Origin: Robiginitalea sp. | GTDB taxonomy: Bacteria; Bacteroidota; Bacteroidia; Flavobacteriales; Flavobacteriaceae | NCBI GenBank assembly: GCA_024642005.1 | Contig: JAHECA010000019.1 | Location: forward strand, 1-64,000 | Direction of reading: 5' to 3' | DNA: 64,000 nt | Shown here: positions 17,309 to 25,323 of the stretch, in pieces | How positions within the stretch are numbered: position 1 is the stretch's first letter | Layout of the letters: each line of letters opens with the position of its first letter | Position numbers and translations under genes: made by a program | Notes under the pieces: model-generated | Told to the model about the DNA's origin: nothing | Database searches by the model: none | What the model saw: the letters and a program-made list of their open reading frames with translations, nothing else

Positions 17309-17698
17309 ATGAATAAACGTGTGACAGGCCTGGGCGGTTTTTTCTTCAAGGCCGAAGACCCAGACCAGATCAAAGCCTGGTACCGTGACCATCTGGGCAT
17401 TCCGACCGATCAATACGGCTGGACCTTCTGGTGGCACGACAAGCAAGGTAACCCGCGCAGCACCCAATGGAGCCCGTTCAAGGCAGACACCGCGTATTTT
17501 CAACCCAGCGAAAAACCCTTTATGATGAACTTTCGGGTCGAGAACCTGGAAGAATTGCTCGAACAGCTCCGGGCCGAAGGGGTTCAGGTGGTCGGCGAAA
17601 TGGAGACACACCCCTATGGCAAATTCGGATGGATTCTGGACCCCGAAGGCAACAAAATCGAATTGTGGGAACCCGAAGACTCGGCGTTTCTCCAGTAG
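17309..17698 (+). CDS. VOC family (glyoxalase-like) protein
   Basis: A 129-residue vicinal-oxygen-chelate fold protein with two beta-alpha-beta-beta-beta units, visible as FFFKAEDPDQIKAWYRDHLG and FGWILDPEGNKIELWEPED, whose Glu is a typical metal ligand. Family members include glyoxalases, extradiol dioxygenases and resistance proteins. Substrate unknown. ATG 17309 is preferred over TTG 17261 because the family starts near the RVTGLGG strand. Confidence 0.85.
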   Translation: MNKRVTGLGGFFFKAEDPDQIKAWYRDHLGIPTDQYGWTFWWHDKQGNPRSTQWSPFKADTAYFQPSEKPFMMNFRVENLEELLEQLRAEGVQVVGEMETHPYGKFGWILDPEGNKIELWEPEDSAFLQ

Positions 17699-17746
17699 CG
17701 AATTAATTTCTACATTTAAGCTACCAACAACCAACACCCTGGTATT

Positions 17747-18148
17747 ATGTCAGACGATAACAAAGATTTCGGAGAAAAAGCCGAAGAGGCATTCGACAAA
17801 GCAAAGGAAGAAGCCAAAACTTTTGGCAATGAGGCTAAGAAAACAGCTTCTGAATTCGCCGATGGCCTCAAGGGCGCCGGAGGAGACAACAAAAAAATAC
17901 TGGCCGGCATCCTGGCCATTATTGTGGGTTCGCTGGGCATTCACAAATTTGTCCTGGGTTACCAGAAAGAAGGCATTATCCTGTTGGTGGTCACCATTAT
18001 CGGCATGGTGCTTTCCTGTATTGGGATTGGGATATTCCTGGTCTGGGCCACCGGCCTGATTGGCCTGATCGAGGGGATTATTTACCTGACCAAGACTGAT
18101 GAAGATTTTTACAATACCTATCAGGTGGGCCGCAAGCCCTGGTTCTGA
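17747..18148 (+). CDS. TM2 domain protein with amphipathic N-terminal helix
   Basis: A 133-residue membrane protein. Residues 1-45 form a charged Lys/Glu/Ala helix similar to LEA or YtxH-type stress proteins. From about residue 47 there are two hydrophobic spans with the TM2 signature GSLGIHKFVLGY and a second span through GIGIFLVWATGL. TM2 proteins are common in Bacteroidota and of unknown role. A strong terminator follows directly. Confidence 0.85.
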   Translation: MSDDNKDFGEKAEEAFDKAKEEAKTFGNEAKKTASEFADGLKGAGGDNKKILAGILAIIVGSLGIHKFVLGYQKEGIILLVVTIIGMVLSCIGIGIFLVWATGLIGLIEGIIYLTKTDEDFYNTYQVGRKPWF

Positions 18149-18151
18149 AAA

Positions 18152-18185
18152 AAAAAAGCCGGAAAATAACCCCGGCTTTTTATAT
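18152..18185 (+). terminator. rho-independent terminator after the TM2 gene
   Basis: AAAAGCCGG (18154-18162) pairs with CCGGCTTTT (18172-18180), and T-rich sequence follows. It isolates the TM2 gene from the arsR promoter that starts about 15 bases later. Confidence 0.85.
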
Positions 18186-18195
18186 TTCAAAATAA

Positions 18196-18211
18196 ATCGT
18201 AATATTGCGAT
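18196..18211. promoter_or_regulatory. palindromic operator over the arsR -7 element
   Basis: ATCGTAATATTGCGAT is a 16-base imperfect palindrome (14 of 16 positions symmetric). It fully covers TAATATTG (18200-18207), a seven-of-eight match to the TAnnTTTG -7 consensus, and ends 13 bases before the arsR ATG. The placement fits autorepression by the ArsR protein; this is inference. Confidence 0.6.
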
Positions 18212-18224
18212 ATATAAATCACTA

Positions 18225-18554
18225 ATGGGCGCTTCCAAAACGCAGCTTTTCGACACCCAGCAAAACGAGCTGGCCCTGGTGGCCAAGGTTCTGGCCCATC
18301 CGGCGCGGGTGGCCATCTTGCAGTACATCAGCAGGCAGGATGCCTGTATTTGCAGTGACCTGGTCGAAGAAACGGGCCTGGCGCAGGCCACCATTTCGCA
18401 ACACCTGGCCGAAATCAAAAAAATTGGGCTGCTGCAGGGGAACTTCCAGGGGAAGAACCTCTGCTATTGCATCGACAAAGAGCGGTGGGATGCCCTGCAG
18501 GAAATGTTCAATTCATTCTTTACCCGCATTGGCGCCCAATGCTGCTCCTCTTAA
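18225..18554 (+). CDS. ArsR/SmtB family metal(loid)-responsive repressor
   Basis: A 109-residue winged-helix repressor. The helix-turn-helix is in LVEETGLAQATISQHLAEI (46-64). A Cys-x-Cys pair at 41 and 43 (DACICSD) sits where the ELCVCDL arsenic site of ArsR lies; further cysteines are at 80, 82, 106 and 107. It heads a four-gene arsenic-type cassette. The frame is open back to 18099 but the upstream part crosses the terminator and operator, so ATG 18225 is chosen. Confidence 0.9.
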   Translation: MGASKTQLFDTQQNELALVAKVLAHPARVAILQYISRQDACICSDLVEETGLAQATISQHLAEIKKIGLLQGNFQGKNLCYCIDKERWDALQEMFNSFFTRIGAQCCSS

Positions 18555-18564
18555 AAACACTCTT

Positions 18565-19044
18565 ATGAAAACCAGAGAATTTCTCGCACTTCTGAACCAG
18601 CACCCGTCCCGGCCCCTTCATTTTGAGTACAGGCCAGGGGCACGCCTGAAGCCCGGTTACCACATTACCGAGGTGAAAAACCTACACATCGACGCCACCG
18701 ACTGCGGCGGACGCACCGATTCCTGGCAGGAAACCGTTATCCAGCTTTGGGAAAGCCCTGTGCCCGAAACCACCCCGAGGCCCATTACGGCCCGAAAAGC
18801 CCTGGCCATTCTCGGGCGGGTAAACCGGAGCCGGCCCCTGCTGCAAGACAGCCTCCTCAAATTCGAATACGGCAATGCCGAATTTCACACGGCCCACCTG
18901 CAGGTAGCCGGCGCCTTCCTGGAAGAAGAAGGGCTCATTGTCGCCCTGACCCCCGATACCACCCAATGCAAGGCCAGCGACCTGTGCGGCGTACCGGAAG
19001 CGAAAGCTGCTGCCTGCTGCGAACCGGGTTCAGGGTGCTGTTAA
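18565..19044 (+). CDS. DUF6428 family protein of arsenic cassettes
   Basis: A 159-residue cytoplasmic protein of unknown function. The family is recognised from LLNQHPSRPLHFEY, GYHITEVKN, DCGGRTDSWQETVIQLW and the location between arsR and later ars genes, an order I know from Bacteroidota arsenic loci. The C terminus has five cysteines in 16 residues (AAACCEPGSGCC), suggesting metalloid binding or transfer. ATG 18565 follows the arsR stop by ten bases; the frame is open further upstream within arsR, which is a shadow. Confidence 0.8.
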   Translation: MKTREFLALLNQHPSRPLHFEYRPGARLKPGYHITEVKNLHIDATDCGGRTDSWQETVIQLWESPVPETTPRPITARKALAILGRVNRSRPLLQDSLLKFEYGNAEFHTAHLQVAGAFLEEEGLIVALTPDTTQCKASDLCGVPEAKAAACCEPGSGCC

Positions 19045-19053
19045 ACAGAAACC

Positions 19054-19545
19054 ATGCAAATCAGGCGTATGCAACCCGCAGACTGGCCCGAGGTGGCCCG
19101 CATCTATGCCGAAGGCATGGCAACGGGCCTGGCCACGTTCGAAACGCAGGTTCCGGAATATGAAGCCTGGGACCGGGCCCACCTGAGCACCTGTCGCTGG
19201 GTGGCCGATACCGGAGGCAGCCTGCTCGGATGGGCAGCACTTTCGCCCGTTTCAGGGCGCTGCGTGTACGGCGGGGTGGCCGAACTGAGCATTTACGTGG
19301 GCTCTGGCCATCGCGGGAAGGGCCTGGGCAGGGCCCTGCTCACCGTTTTGATCCCCGACAGCGAAGCCGCAGGGCTCTGGACCCTGCAATCGGGCGTTTT
19401 TCCCGAAAATACGGCCAGTATCGGCCTGCACCTGGCCATGGGGTTCCGCCAGCTGGGCTACCGGGAACGGATCGGCAGGCGCGACGGGTCCTGGAAAGAC
19501 AATGTGCTATTCGAACGCCGAAGCCCGAAGATCGGGATTGATTAA
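19054..19545 (+). CDS. GNAT N-acetyltransferase, ArsN-like
   Basis: A 163-residue GNAT fold enzyme close to the phosphinothricin acetyltransferase group: RRMQPADWPEVARIYAEG at the start, the acetyl-CoA loop GSGHRGKGLGRALL and the VFPENTASIGLHLAMGFRQLGY segment. Related ArsN1 enzymes acetylate the organoarsenical antibiotic arsinothricin; position in an arsenic cassette supports this but is not proof. The gene follows DUF6428 by nine bases. Confidence 0.82.
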   Translation: MQIRRMQPADWPEVARIYAEGMATGLATFETQVPEYEAWDRAHLSTCRWVADTGGSLLGWAALSPVSGRCVYGGVAELSIYVGSGHRGKGLGRALLTVLIPDSEAAGLWTLQSGVFPENTASIGLHLAMGFRQLGYRERIGRRDGSWKDNVLFERRSPKIGID

Positions 19546-19573
19546 ACCCTAGCGACGCATCCAACCACAGCTT

Positions 19574-19999
19574 ATGAAAAATATTTTAGTGCTCTGTACC
19601 GGAAATTCATGCCGAAGCCAGATGGCACATGGCTACCTGGAGGCCCTTCAGCCCGGACCCCTGGCGCATATTTACAGCGCCGGGATCGAGACCCACGGGC
19701 TCAACCCCGGGGCGGTGTCGATCATGGCAGAAGACGGGATCGATATTTCAGGGCATACCTCCAACCATGTGGCGGAGTATGCCGGCATATCCTGGGACTA
19801 CATCATCACGGTTTGCGACCACGCCCGGGAACATTGTCCGTTTATTGCGGCACCCGGCGCCAAGCGGCTTCACCACAACTTTACTGACCCCTCAAAAAAT
19901 ACCGGAAGCCCAGAGGAAAAGCACCGGGCCTTCGAGCAGACCCGCGACGCCATAAAAGCCTATTGCCGCGATTTTATTGAACGGGAATTGGGGGGTTAG
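19574..19999 (+). CDS. arsC: arsenate reductase, low-molecular-weight phosphatase type
   Basis: A 141-residue enzyme reducing arsenate to arsenite. The P-loop CTGNSCR (8-14) has nucleophile Cys8 and Arg14. Cys81 and Cys88 in VCDHAREHCP match the redox pair of thioredoxin-coupled ArsC, which distinguishes it from tyrosine phosphatases. It ends the cassette; no arsenite permease (ArsB or Acr3) follows. The stop overlaps the convergent acyltransferase gene by four bases. Confidence 0.88.
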   Translation: MKNILVLCTGNSCRSQMAHGYLEALQPGPLAHIYSAGIETHGLNPGAVSIMAEDGIDISGHTSNHVAEYAGISWDYIITVCDHAREHCPFIAAPGAKRLHHNFTDPSKNTGSPEEKHRAFEQTRDAIKAYCRDFIERELGG

Positions 20000-21816
20000 T
20001 CGGCGCTCTGCGACTCGGAGAGCCGGCGCTCCAGCTCGGCCTGGAATTCTTCCATCACCGGCCGCACCGTATCTTCGGGCAGGTCGGCTATCTTGATGTA
20101 CATGAGCCCGTCTACGGAATTATTGAAAAGGGGGTCTACGTTAAAAGCCACCACCTTGGCATTCTGCTTGATGTACTTCTTGATGAGCACGGGCAGTCGC
20201 AGGCTGCCGGGTTCCACCTCCTCGATGAGCTTGTCGAACTTGTTCAGATCGGCCTCGGTCTCGTCAAAGACAAATTCCTTGTCTGCGTCTTTCAGTTTTA
20301 CCTTGAACTCCTTCTTGGGGCGCACATATTGGGCCACATAGGGGTCCCAGTAATTCGACTTCATGAACTCGATCATCAGCGATTTGGAGAAGTTCGAAAA
20401 CTGGTTGCTGATGCTTACCCCCCCGATCAGGTACTTGTGCTCCGGGTGCCGCAGGGTGGTATGCACAATACCCTTCCAGAGCAGGAACAGCGGCATGGGT
20501 TTTTGCTGGTACTCCTTGATAATATAGGCCCGGCCCATCTCGATGGACTGCTGCATCATCTTGTACAGCTCGGGCTCGAACCGGAAGAGGTCTTGCAGGT
20601 AAAAGCCGTCGATACCGTACTGTTCGAAGATCTCAGAGCCCATACCCATGCGGTAAGCCCCCACGATCTGCAATTCCTGGTCGTCCCACAAAAAGAGGTG
20701 GTGGTAATATTCGTCAAAACGGTCGAGGTCGATGGCATTGTTGGTGCCTTCGCCGATGGCCCGGAAGGTTAGTTCCCGCTGCCTGCCGATTTCATTGAGG
20801 ATAAAGGGCATATCCTTTTTCTGGGCCAGGAACACCTCGTAGTTCTTGCTCTGCAAAAGCCGGCAACCCTTTTCGCGCAGCTTCTCGATTTCGCCCTGGA
20901 TGACCTCTTTCCGAACAGCCGTGGCGATTCGCCTCGGGGGTTTCGGGATTTTGAGCGTCCCCGGAATCTGGTCGATCAGCCGTTCGCGCTCGTAGGCATT
21001 GGACAGGATATAGGTCTTGCGCCGGAGCAGGTCTGAGAATTCCTCCAGGGTTTCCTGTTCTTGCTGAACCGCCACCTGAATGGGATGGCCAATGCGCACC
21101 TTGATGGGGCGATTGCGCTGGGTAATGAGCTCGGAGGGGAGCTTGGCTGTCCGGTACATGGGGTTGATGCGCGAGAGGTAATAGAACAAGCGGCTGTTGC
21201 GGGCATGGAAATAGATGGGCACCACGGGCACCTCGGCTTTGCGGATGAGCTTGAGGGCCGCCTCTTCCCAGGGTCGGTCTACAATGAGCTGACCGTCTTT
21301 GAAAGTGGAGACCTCCCCGGCCGGGAAAATACCCAGGGGATGGCCCGCGTTCAGGTGTTCCATGGCCCGTTTGAACCCGGCAACGGAGCCCTTAACATCG
21401 CGGTGATTTTCAAAAGGGTTCACCGGCAGGATGTAGGGCGCCAGGGGGCCGATGCGCTGCAGCAGGAAGTTGGCCACGATCTTGTAGTCGGTGCGATGCT
21501 GCAACAGGAGTTTTAGCAGGAGTACGCCGTCGATACCACCCAGTGGGTGGTTGCTTATGGTGATAAAAGCCCCGTCTTTGGGGAGCCTCCTGAAATCTTC
21601 CTCCGGAATCTCAAAGTCGATTTCGTAATGTTCCAGAATGCTGTCGAGGAACTCCGGGCCGGACAGGTGGGAGTGCCGGCGGTAAAAACGGTTCAGGCTG
21701 CTGATCCGGGTAAGTCGCATAAGCAGCCAGCCCATAAAGGTCCCGGCAATTCCATACTTGTCCAGGTGGATGGCTTTGGCAACTTCCTTGGCATTTACTA
21801 AACTCATCGTTGGCAT
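19996..21816 (-). CDS. PlsC-like acyltransferase / GNAT fusion (aminolipid synthesis type)
   Basis: A 606-residue two-domain protein. The N-terminal half (about 60-260) is a glycerolipid acyltransferase-like domain with NHPLGGIDG (89-97); the His-Asp spacing is HX5D rather than the usual HX4D. The C-terminal half (about 310-560) resembles OlsB-type N-acyltransferases with a GNAT core (VGAYRMGMG, IDGFYLQDLF, MGRAYI). This domain pair matches OlsF-type enzymes that build ornithine or glycine lipids by N- then O-acylation. Acts at the inner membrane. The amino acid acceptor cannot be read from the sequence. Confidence 0.75.
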   Translation of the reverse strand: MPTMSLVNAKEVAKAIHLDKYGIAGTFMGWLLMRLTRISSLNRFYRRHSHLSGPEFLDSILEHYEIDFEIPEEDFRRLPKDGAFITISNHPLGGIDGVLLLKLLLQHRTDYKIVANFLLQRIGPLAPYILPVNPFENHRDVKGSVAGFKRAMEHLNAGHPLGIFPAGEVSTFKDGQLIVDRPWEEAALKLIRKAEVPVVPIYFHARNSRLFYYLSRINPMYRTAKLPSELITQRNRPIKVRIGHPIQVAVQQEQETLEEFSDLLRRKTYILSNAYERERLIDQIPGTLKIPKPPRRIATAVRKEVIQGEIEKLREKGCRLLQSKNYEVFLAQKKDMPFILNEIGRQRELTFRAIGEGTNNAIDLDRFDEYYHHLFLWDDQELQIVGAYRMGMGSEIFEQYGIDGFYLQDLFRFEPELYKMMQQSIEMGRAYIIKEYQQKPMPLFLLWKGIVHTTLRHPEHKYLIGGVSISNQFSNFSKSLMIEFMKSNYWDPYVAQYVRPKKEFKVKLKDADKEFVFDETEADLNKFDKLIEEVEPGSLRLPVLIKKYIKQNAKVVAFNVDPLFNNSVDGLMYIKIADLPEDTVRPVMEEFQAELERRLSESQSAD

Positions 21817-21885
21817 AAGGTGTGGGGGTAAAGATAGAAAATTGGCCCCTGCCCCCGCCGATTTTTGAAAATTTCGATGCCAGCC

Positions 21886-23136
21886 TTACTGGACCACCAG
21901 CTGCACGGTCTCCTTGCTGCGCTGCTCCAGGAGCACTTCGCGCCCGTTCTGGAGCGACTTGATCGACTCGTTGTCGAAGTGCCTCACGGTATAGAGGGAA
22001 ACCCCCTCGTAATGCACCACGTTAAAGCGCGCCTTCAGCTTTGAGAGCAATTCGGGCAGGGTGCCGTACTTGTTGTCGACACAGACCGAAAAACTGATGG
22101 CCGAATTCTGGATGAGGTCTACCTTCATCCGGTGGTCGTGCAGCATCTTGAACAGGTCGCCGATGCTGTCTTCCACGATAAAGGAAAAATCCAGGGACGA
22201 GAGTTTCATGAGCACCTGGTCTTTCTTTAAGATAAAGCAAGGAACCTCTGGTTCGATGCCCTGCCCTTTCCCTACCGTGGTACCCGCATCGCCAGGGTTC
22301 AGGAACGATTTTACGTGAAGGGGGATTTCTTTTCGCTGCAAGGGCTGCAGGGTTTTCGGGTGGATAACCGAAGCCCCGTAAAAGGCCAGCTCTATGGCTT
22401 CACGGTACGAGATGCGGTTTAGCAGGCTCGCCTTCTCAAAATAGCGGGGATCGGCGTTTAACACGCCCGGCACGTCCTTCCAGATGGTTACCGACTTGGC
22501 ATTCAGGCAATAGGCTATTATGGCCGCCGTGTAATCCGATCCCTCCCGCCCCAGGGTGGTGGTGAAATTGTTCTCATCGCTGCCCAGGAAGCCCTGGGTA
22601 ATAAAGAGTTCCTTGCGGGCTGCCAGTTCTGAAATGGCGGCCTGGGTCTTCTCCCAGTTTACGTTGGCATCGCGATAGTGGGAATCGGTTTTCAGGTAAT
22701 TGCGAACATCGAGCCAGTTGTTGGGCACCCCATTGTCGGCCAGATACGCGCTTACAATGGTGGTGGAAAGCAATTCCCCGTAGCCAACCACCTGGTCGTA
22801 TACAAAGCTGTTCTTGGGGGATTTGTTCCAGGCCAGAAAGCCGCGCACCTCGTCGAGGAGCCCGCGCACCTGCCCGTAAACAACATGGCTTTTGGAGGGG
22901 AACAACTCCTTCAATATTTCGCCATGGTACGCTTCTACCTGCTGCAAAGCTGCCGGCAGCGAGGCCTTGTCGTCAAAATAGGCCCGCACCACTTCTTCCA
23001 TGGCGTTGGTGGTTTTACCCATGGCAGAGACCACCAGAAAGGTGTTTTCTGTACCTGTTTGCCGCAATACGGCCAGAAGGTTGCGAACGCCTTGTGCATC
23101 TTTTACCGAGGCGCCCCCGAATTTAAATACCCGCAT
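21886..23136 (-). CDS. aspartate kinase (monofunctional)
   Basis: Phosphorylates aspartate, the first step to lysine, threonine, methionine and diaminopimelate. The 416-residue protein has the kinase domain beginning FKFGGASVKD, TTLGREGSDYTA and the WKDVPGVLNADPR segment, followed by two ACT domains (from about 300) for feedback control. Unlike ThrA-type enzymes there is no homoserine dehydrogenase part. The gene starts inside the 3' end of the GNAT gene (14-base overlap), so both form one minus-strand unit. Confidence 0.93.
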   Translation of the reverse strand: MRVFKFGGASVKDAQGVRNLLAVLRQTGTENTFLVVSAMGKTTNAMEEVVRAYFDDKASLPAALQQVEAYHGEILKELFPSKSHVVYGQVRGLLDEVRGFLAWNKSPKNSFVYDQVVGYGELLSTTIVSAYLADNGVPNNWLDVRNYLKTDSHYRDANVNWEKTQAAISELAARKELFITQGFLGSDENNFTTTLGREGSDYTAAIIAYCLNAKSVTIWKDVPGVLNADPRYFEKASLLNRISYREAIELAFYGASVIHPKTLQPLQRKEIPLHVKSFLNPGDAGTTVGKGQGIEPEVPCFILKKDQVLMKLSSLDFSFIVEDSIGDLFKMLHDHRMKVDLIQNSAISFSVCVDNKYGTLPELLSKLKARFNVVHYEGVSLYTVRHFDNESIKSLQNGREVLLEQRSKETVQLVVQ

Positions 23137-23611
23137 AATCTTTCAAATAGGCTGCTATCCCTTTCTTGTCGAGGTGAACGACATTCCATTCGCGCATTAC
23201 GTGGGCTCCGCGGCCCTCGTAAAAGGCGATGGCAGGGTCGTTCCAGTCAAGTACCTCCCAACTCACCCGTTTGGCCCCCAACCCGGCTGCATGCCGGATT
23301 ACCTCGGTCAGCAGGGCGCTGCCCAGACCAGTTCCCCGGGCCGATTCGGTAACGATCAGGTCTTCCAGGTGTATGACCGGCCCTTTCCAGGTCGAATAAC
23401 GGGGGTAGAACAGGGCCATCCCTGCAATAACACCATTGTGGCTTCCGACCAAACAAGAATATTTGGGGGATTCCCCAAAGCCGTCCGCCAGGAGCTGTTC
23501 CAGGGTCACTTCTACCGCCTCCGGTTCTTTCTCAAATACGGCCAGTTCGTGGATAAGCCTGAGCACATCGGCCATATCGGCTTCCCGGGCCGGGCGAATG
23601 GTATAATTCAT
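23123..23611 (-). CDS. GNAT family N-acetyltransferase
   Basis: A 162-residue acetyltransferase. The first half has IRPAREADMADVLRLIHELA and the acetyl-CoA motif ESARGTGLGSALL; the C-terminal WEVLDWNDPAIAFYEGRGA is typical of the diamine/spermidine acetyltransferase subgroup, though the substrate is not certain. It has a TAACTTTG -7 element upstream and overlaps aspartate kinase by 14 bases. Confidence 0.88.
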   Translation of the reverse strand: MNYTIRPAREADMADVLRLIHELAVFEKEPEAVEVTLEQLLADGFGESPKYSCLVGSHNGVIAGMALFYPRYSTWKGPVIHLEDLIVTESARGTGLGSALLTEVIRHAAGLGAKRVSWEVLDWNDPAIAFYEGRGAHVMREWNVVHLDKKGIAAYLKDYAGI

Positions 23612-23630
23612 AATTGTTACAAATAAAACA

Positions 23631-23638
23631 CAAAGTTA
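23631..23638 (-). promoter_or_regulatory. -7 element of the GNAT-aspartate kinase unit
   Basis: TAACTTTG on the minus strand is an exact TAnnTTTG match, 20 bases upstream of the GNAT ATG, in the 116-base divergent gap shared with fbp. Confidence 0.5.
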
Positions 23639-23670
23639 TATATCTTCAAAATCGGCCTGTTACGAAATCG

Positions 23671-23699
23671 TTGTAGTTTCACAAAATACGCGATATTTG
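23671..23699 (+). promoter_or_regulatory. promoter of fbp
   Basis: TTG (23671-23673), an 18-base spacer and GATATTTG (23692-23699; seven of eight matches to TAnnTTTG) lie 29 bases before the fbp ATG. Confidence 0.55.
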
Positions 23700-23727
23700 T
23701 GGGCAACTAAACCTAAAACCTCCTTAT

Positions 23728-24735
23728 ATGCAGTGGAAAACGAAGACCCTGGGCGAATTCATCATCGAAAACCAGGCCGAATTCCAGTATTCCACCGGAG
23801 AACTTTCCAAGCTTATCAACGCCATCCGCCTGGCGGCAAAAGTAGTGAACCACGAGGTGAACAAGGCCGGGCTTATCGACATCCTGGGCGCTGCCGGCGA
23901 GACCAACGTACAGGGGGAAAGCCAGCAAAAGCTCGATGTGCTCGCCAATGAAAAATTCATTCAGGCCCTCGAGAACCGGGAGATTGTATGTGGCATCGCC
24001 TCGGAGGAGGAGACCGATTTTATCACGGTGAATTCCCTGGATGAAAACCACCAGAACAAATATGTGGTGCTTATAGACCCCCTCGACGGTTCGTCAAACA
24101 TCGACGTAAACGTATCGGTGGGGACCATTTTCTCCATATACCGGCGCCTGACTCCCAGCGGGAGCCCGGTAACCCTGGAAGACTTTCTGCAACCCGGCAT
24201 CAACCAGGTGGCAGCCGGGTATATCATTTACGGCACCTCGACCATGCTGGTCTACACCACCGGCCACGGGGTAAACGGCTTTACGCTCAACCCGGCCATA
24301 GGCACCTTTTACCTGTCGCACCCGAATATGCAGTTTCCGGATACAGGGCGTATCTATTCAGTGAATGAGGGGAACTACATCCACTTTCCACAAGGGGTAA
24401 AAGACTATATCAAGTATTGCCAGATGGAGGAAGGCGACCGGCCCTATACCTCCCGATACATTGGCTCCCTGGTTTCCGACTTCCACCGGAACCTCATCAA
24501 GGGCGGCATTTACATGTACCCGAAAAGCAGCCTGAATTCGAATGGGAAACTGCGCCTGCTCTACGAGTGCAACCCCATGGCACTGCTGGCCGAACAGGCG
24601 GGCGGCAAAGCCTCAGACGGCCACCGGCGCATCCTGGAGATCCAACCCGGGGAATTGCACGAGCGCGTGCCGTTTTTCTGCGGGAGCCCCCGCATGGTCG
24701 AAAAAGCAGAGGAATTTATGGGGCGTTACCCCTGA
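23728..24735 (+). CDS. fbp: class 1 fructose-1,6-bisphosphatase
   Basis: Hydrolyses fructose 1,6-bisphosphate in gluconeogenesis. The 335 residues match class 1 enzymes: the metal-binding motif [10 protein letters not shown] (117-126), SEEE upstream of it (92-95), GGIYMYPKS and the [17 protein letters not shown] segment. It has its own promoter and converges with the TerB gene, four bases after its stop. Confidence 0.96.
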   Translation: MQWKTKTLGEFIIENQAEFQYSTGELSKLINAIRLAAKVVNHEVNKAGLIDILGAAGETNVQGESQQKLDVLANEKFIQALENREIVCGIASEEETDFITVNSLDENHQNKYVVLIDPLDGSSNIDVNVSVGTIFSIYRRLTPSGSPVTLEDFLQPGINQVAAGYIIYGTSTMLVYTTGHGVNGFTLNPAIGTFYLSHPNMQFPDTGRIYSVNEGNYIHFPQGVKDYIKYCQMEEGDRPYTSRYIGSLVSDFHRNLIKGGIYMYPKSSLNSNGKLRLLYECNPMALLAEQAGGKASDGHRRILEIQPGELHERVPFFCGSPRMVEKAEEFMGRYP

Positions 24736-24739
24736 AGTC

Positions 24740-25168
24740 CTATTTTTTCTGACTCACCAAATACAAGTAATCTTCGAAATCGACCCGGCCGTTGAATATG
24801 GCTATGGAACGGGCAATGACGCTTTCGGCCTTGGTGGCGCTAAAGCCCAGCCCGATCGCGTACTTCCTGACCAAAACCATCTCCTCTTCGTCAATGGCGT
24901 GGTCTGAATAGATGAGGCGGAAAAAATCGAACAGGCGCTCGTAGCGTTTTTCCAGCTCGAAGGGAGCTTCCACCGGGTATTTGTTTTCCCTTTTCATCAC
25001 CTCCTTGTACTCAGCCGGGGTGATGTTCAATTTATTGGCAAAACGGTCCAGGATGGCTTTTTCCTCAGGGTTTACCTTTCCATCGACGGCAGCCAGTGTA
25101 GCCAGGGCGGCAAAATGCGCCAGGTTCCGGCGCTGTTCGGAATGGCTGTAAAGATCAACAATGGGCAT
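24740..25168 (-). CDS. TerB-like helical protein
   Basis: A 142-residue all-helical protein of the tellurite-resistance TerB/DjlA-type fold. Visible are two acidic metal-site segments, AAVDGKVNPEEKAIL and YSDHAIDEEEMVLVRKYA, in the spacing of the family. TerB-like proteins bind metals and associate with membranes; the role is not known here because no other ter genes are present. ATG 25168 follows a -7 element; the longer open frame upstream is not supported. Confidence 0.8.
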   Translation of the reverse strand: MPIVDLYSHSEQRRNLAHFAALATLAAVDGKVNPEEKAILDRFANKLNITPAEYKEVMKRENKYPVEAPFELEKRYERLFDFFRLIYSDHAIDEEEMVLVRKYAIGLGFSATKAESVIARSIAIFNGRVDFEDYLYLVSQKK

Positions 25169-25189
25169 GTCTGGGTGTATATTTTGAAA

Positions 25190-25197
25190 CAAATATA
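25190..25197 (-). promoter_or_regulatory. -7 element of the TerB gene
   Basis: TATATTTG on the minus strand is an exact TAnnTTTG match, 22 bases upstream of ATG 25168. Confidence 0.5.
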
Positions 25198-25323
25198 CCC
25201 AATTAATAGACCTTTTCACAGCGGCCAGGCCCTTAATCTTTGCCCCTGTCAAAGGCATCGCCCCAGCAGTGCCCACAGGAATAATACGTACCTTCACCAG
25301 GCACCGAACCCTCCCTTGCCGGC

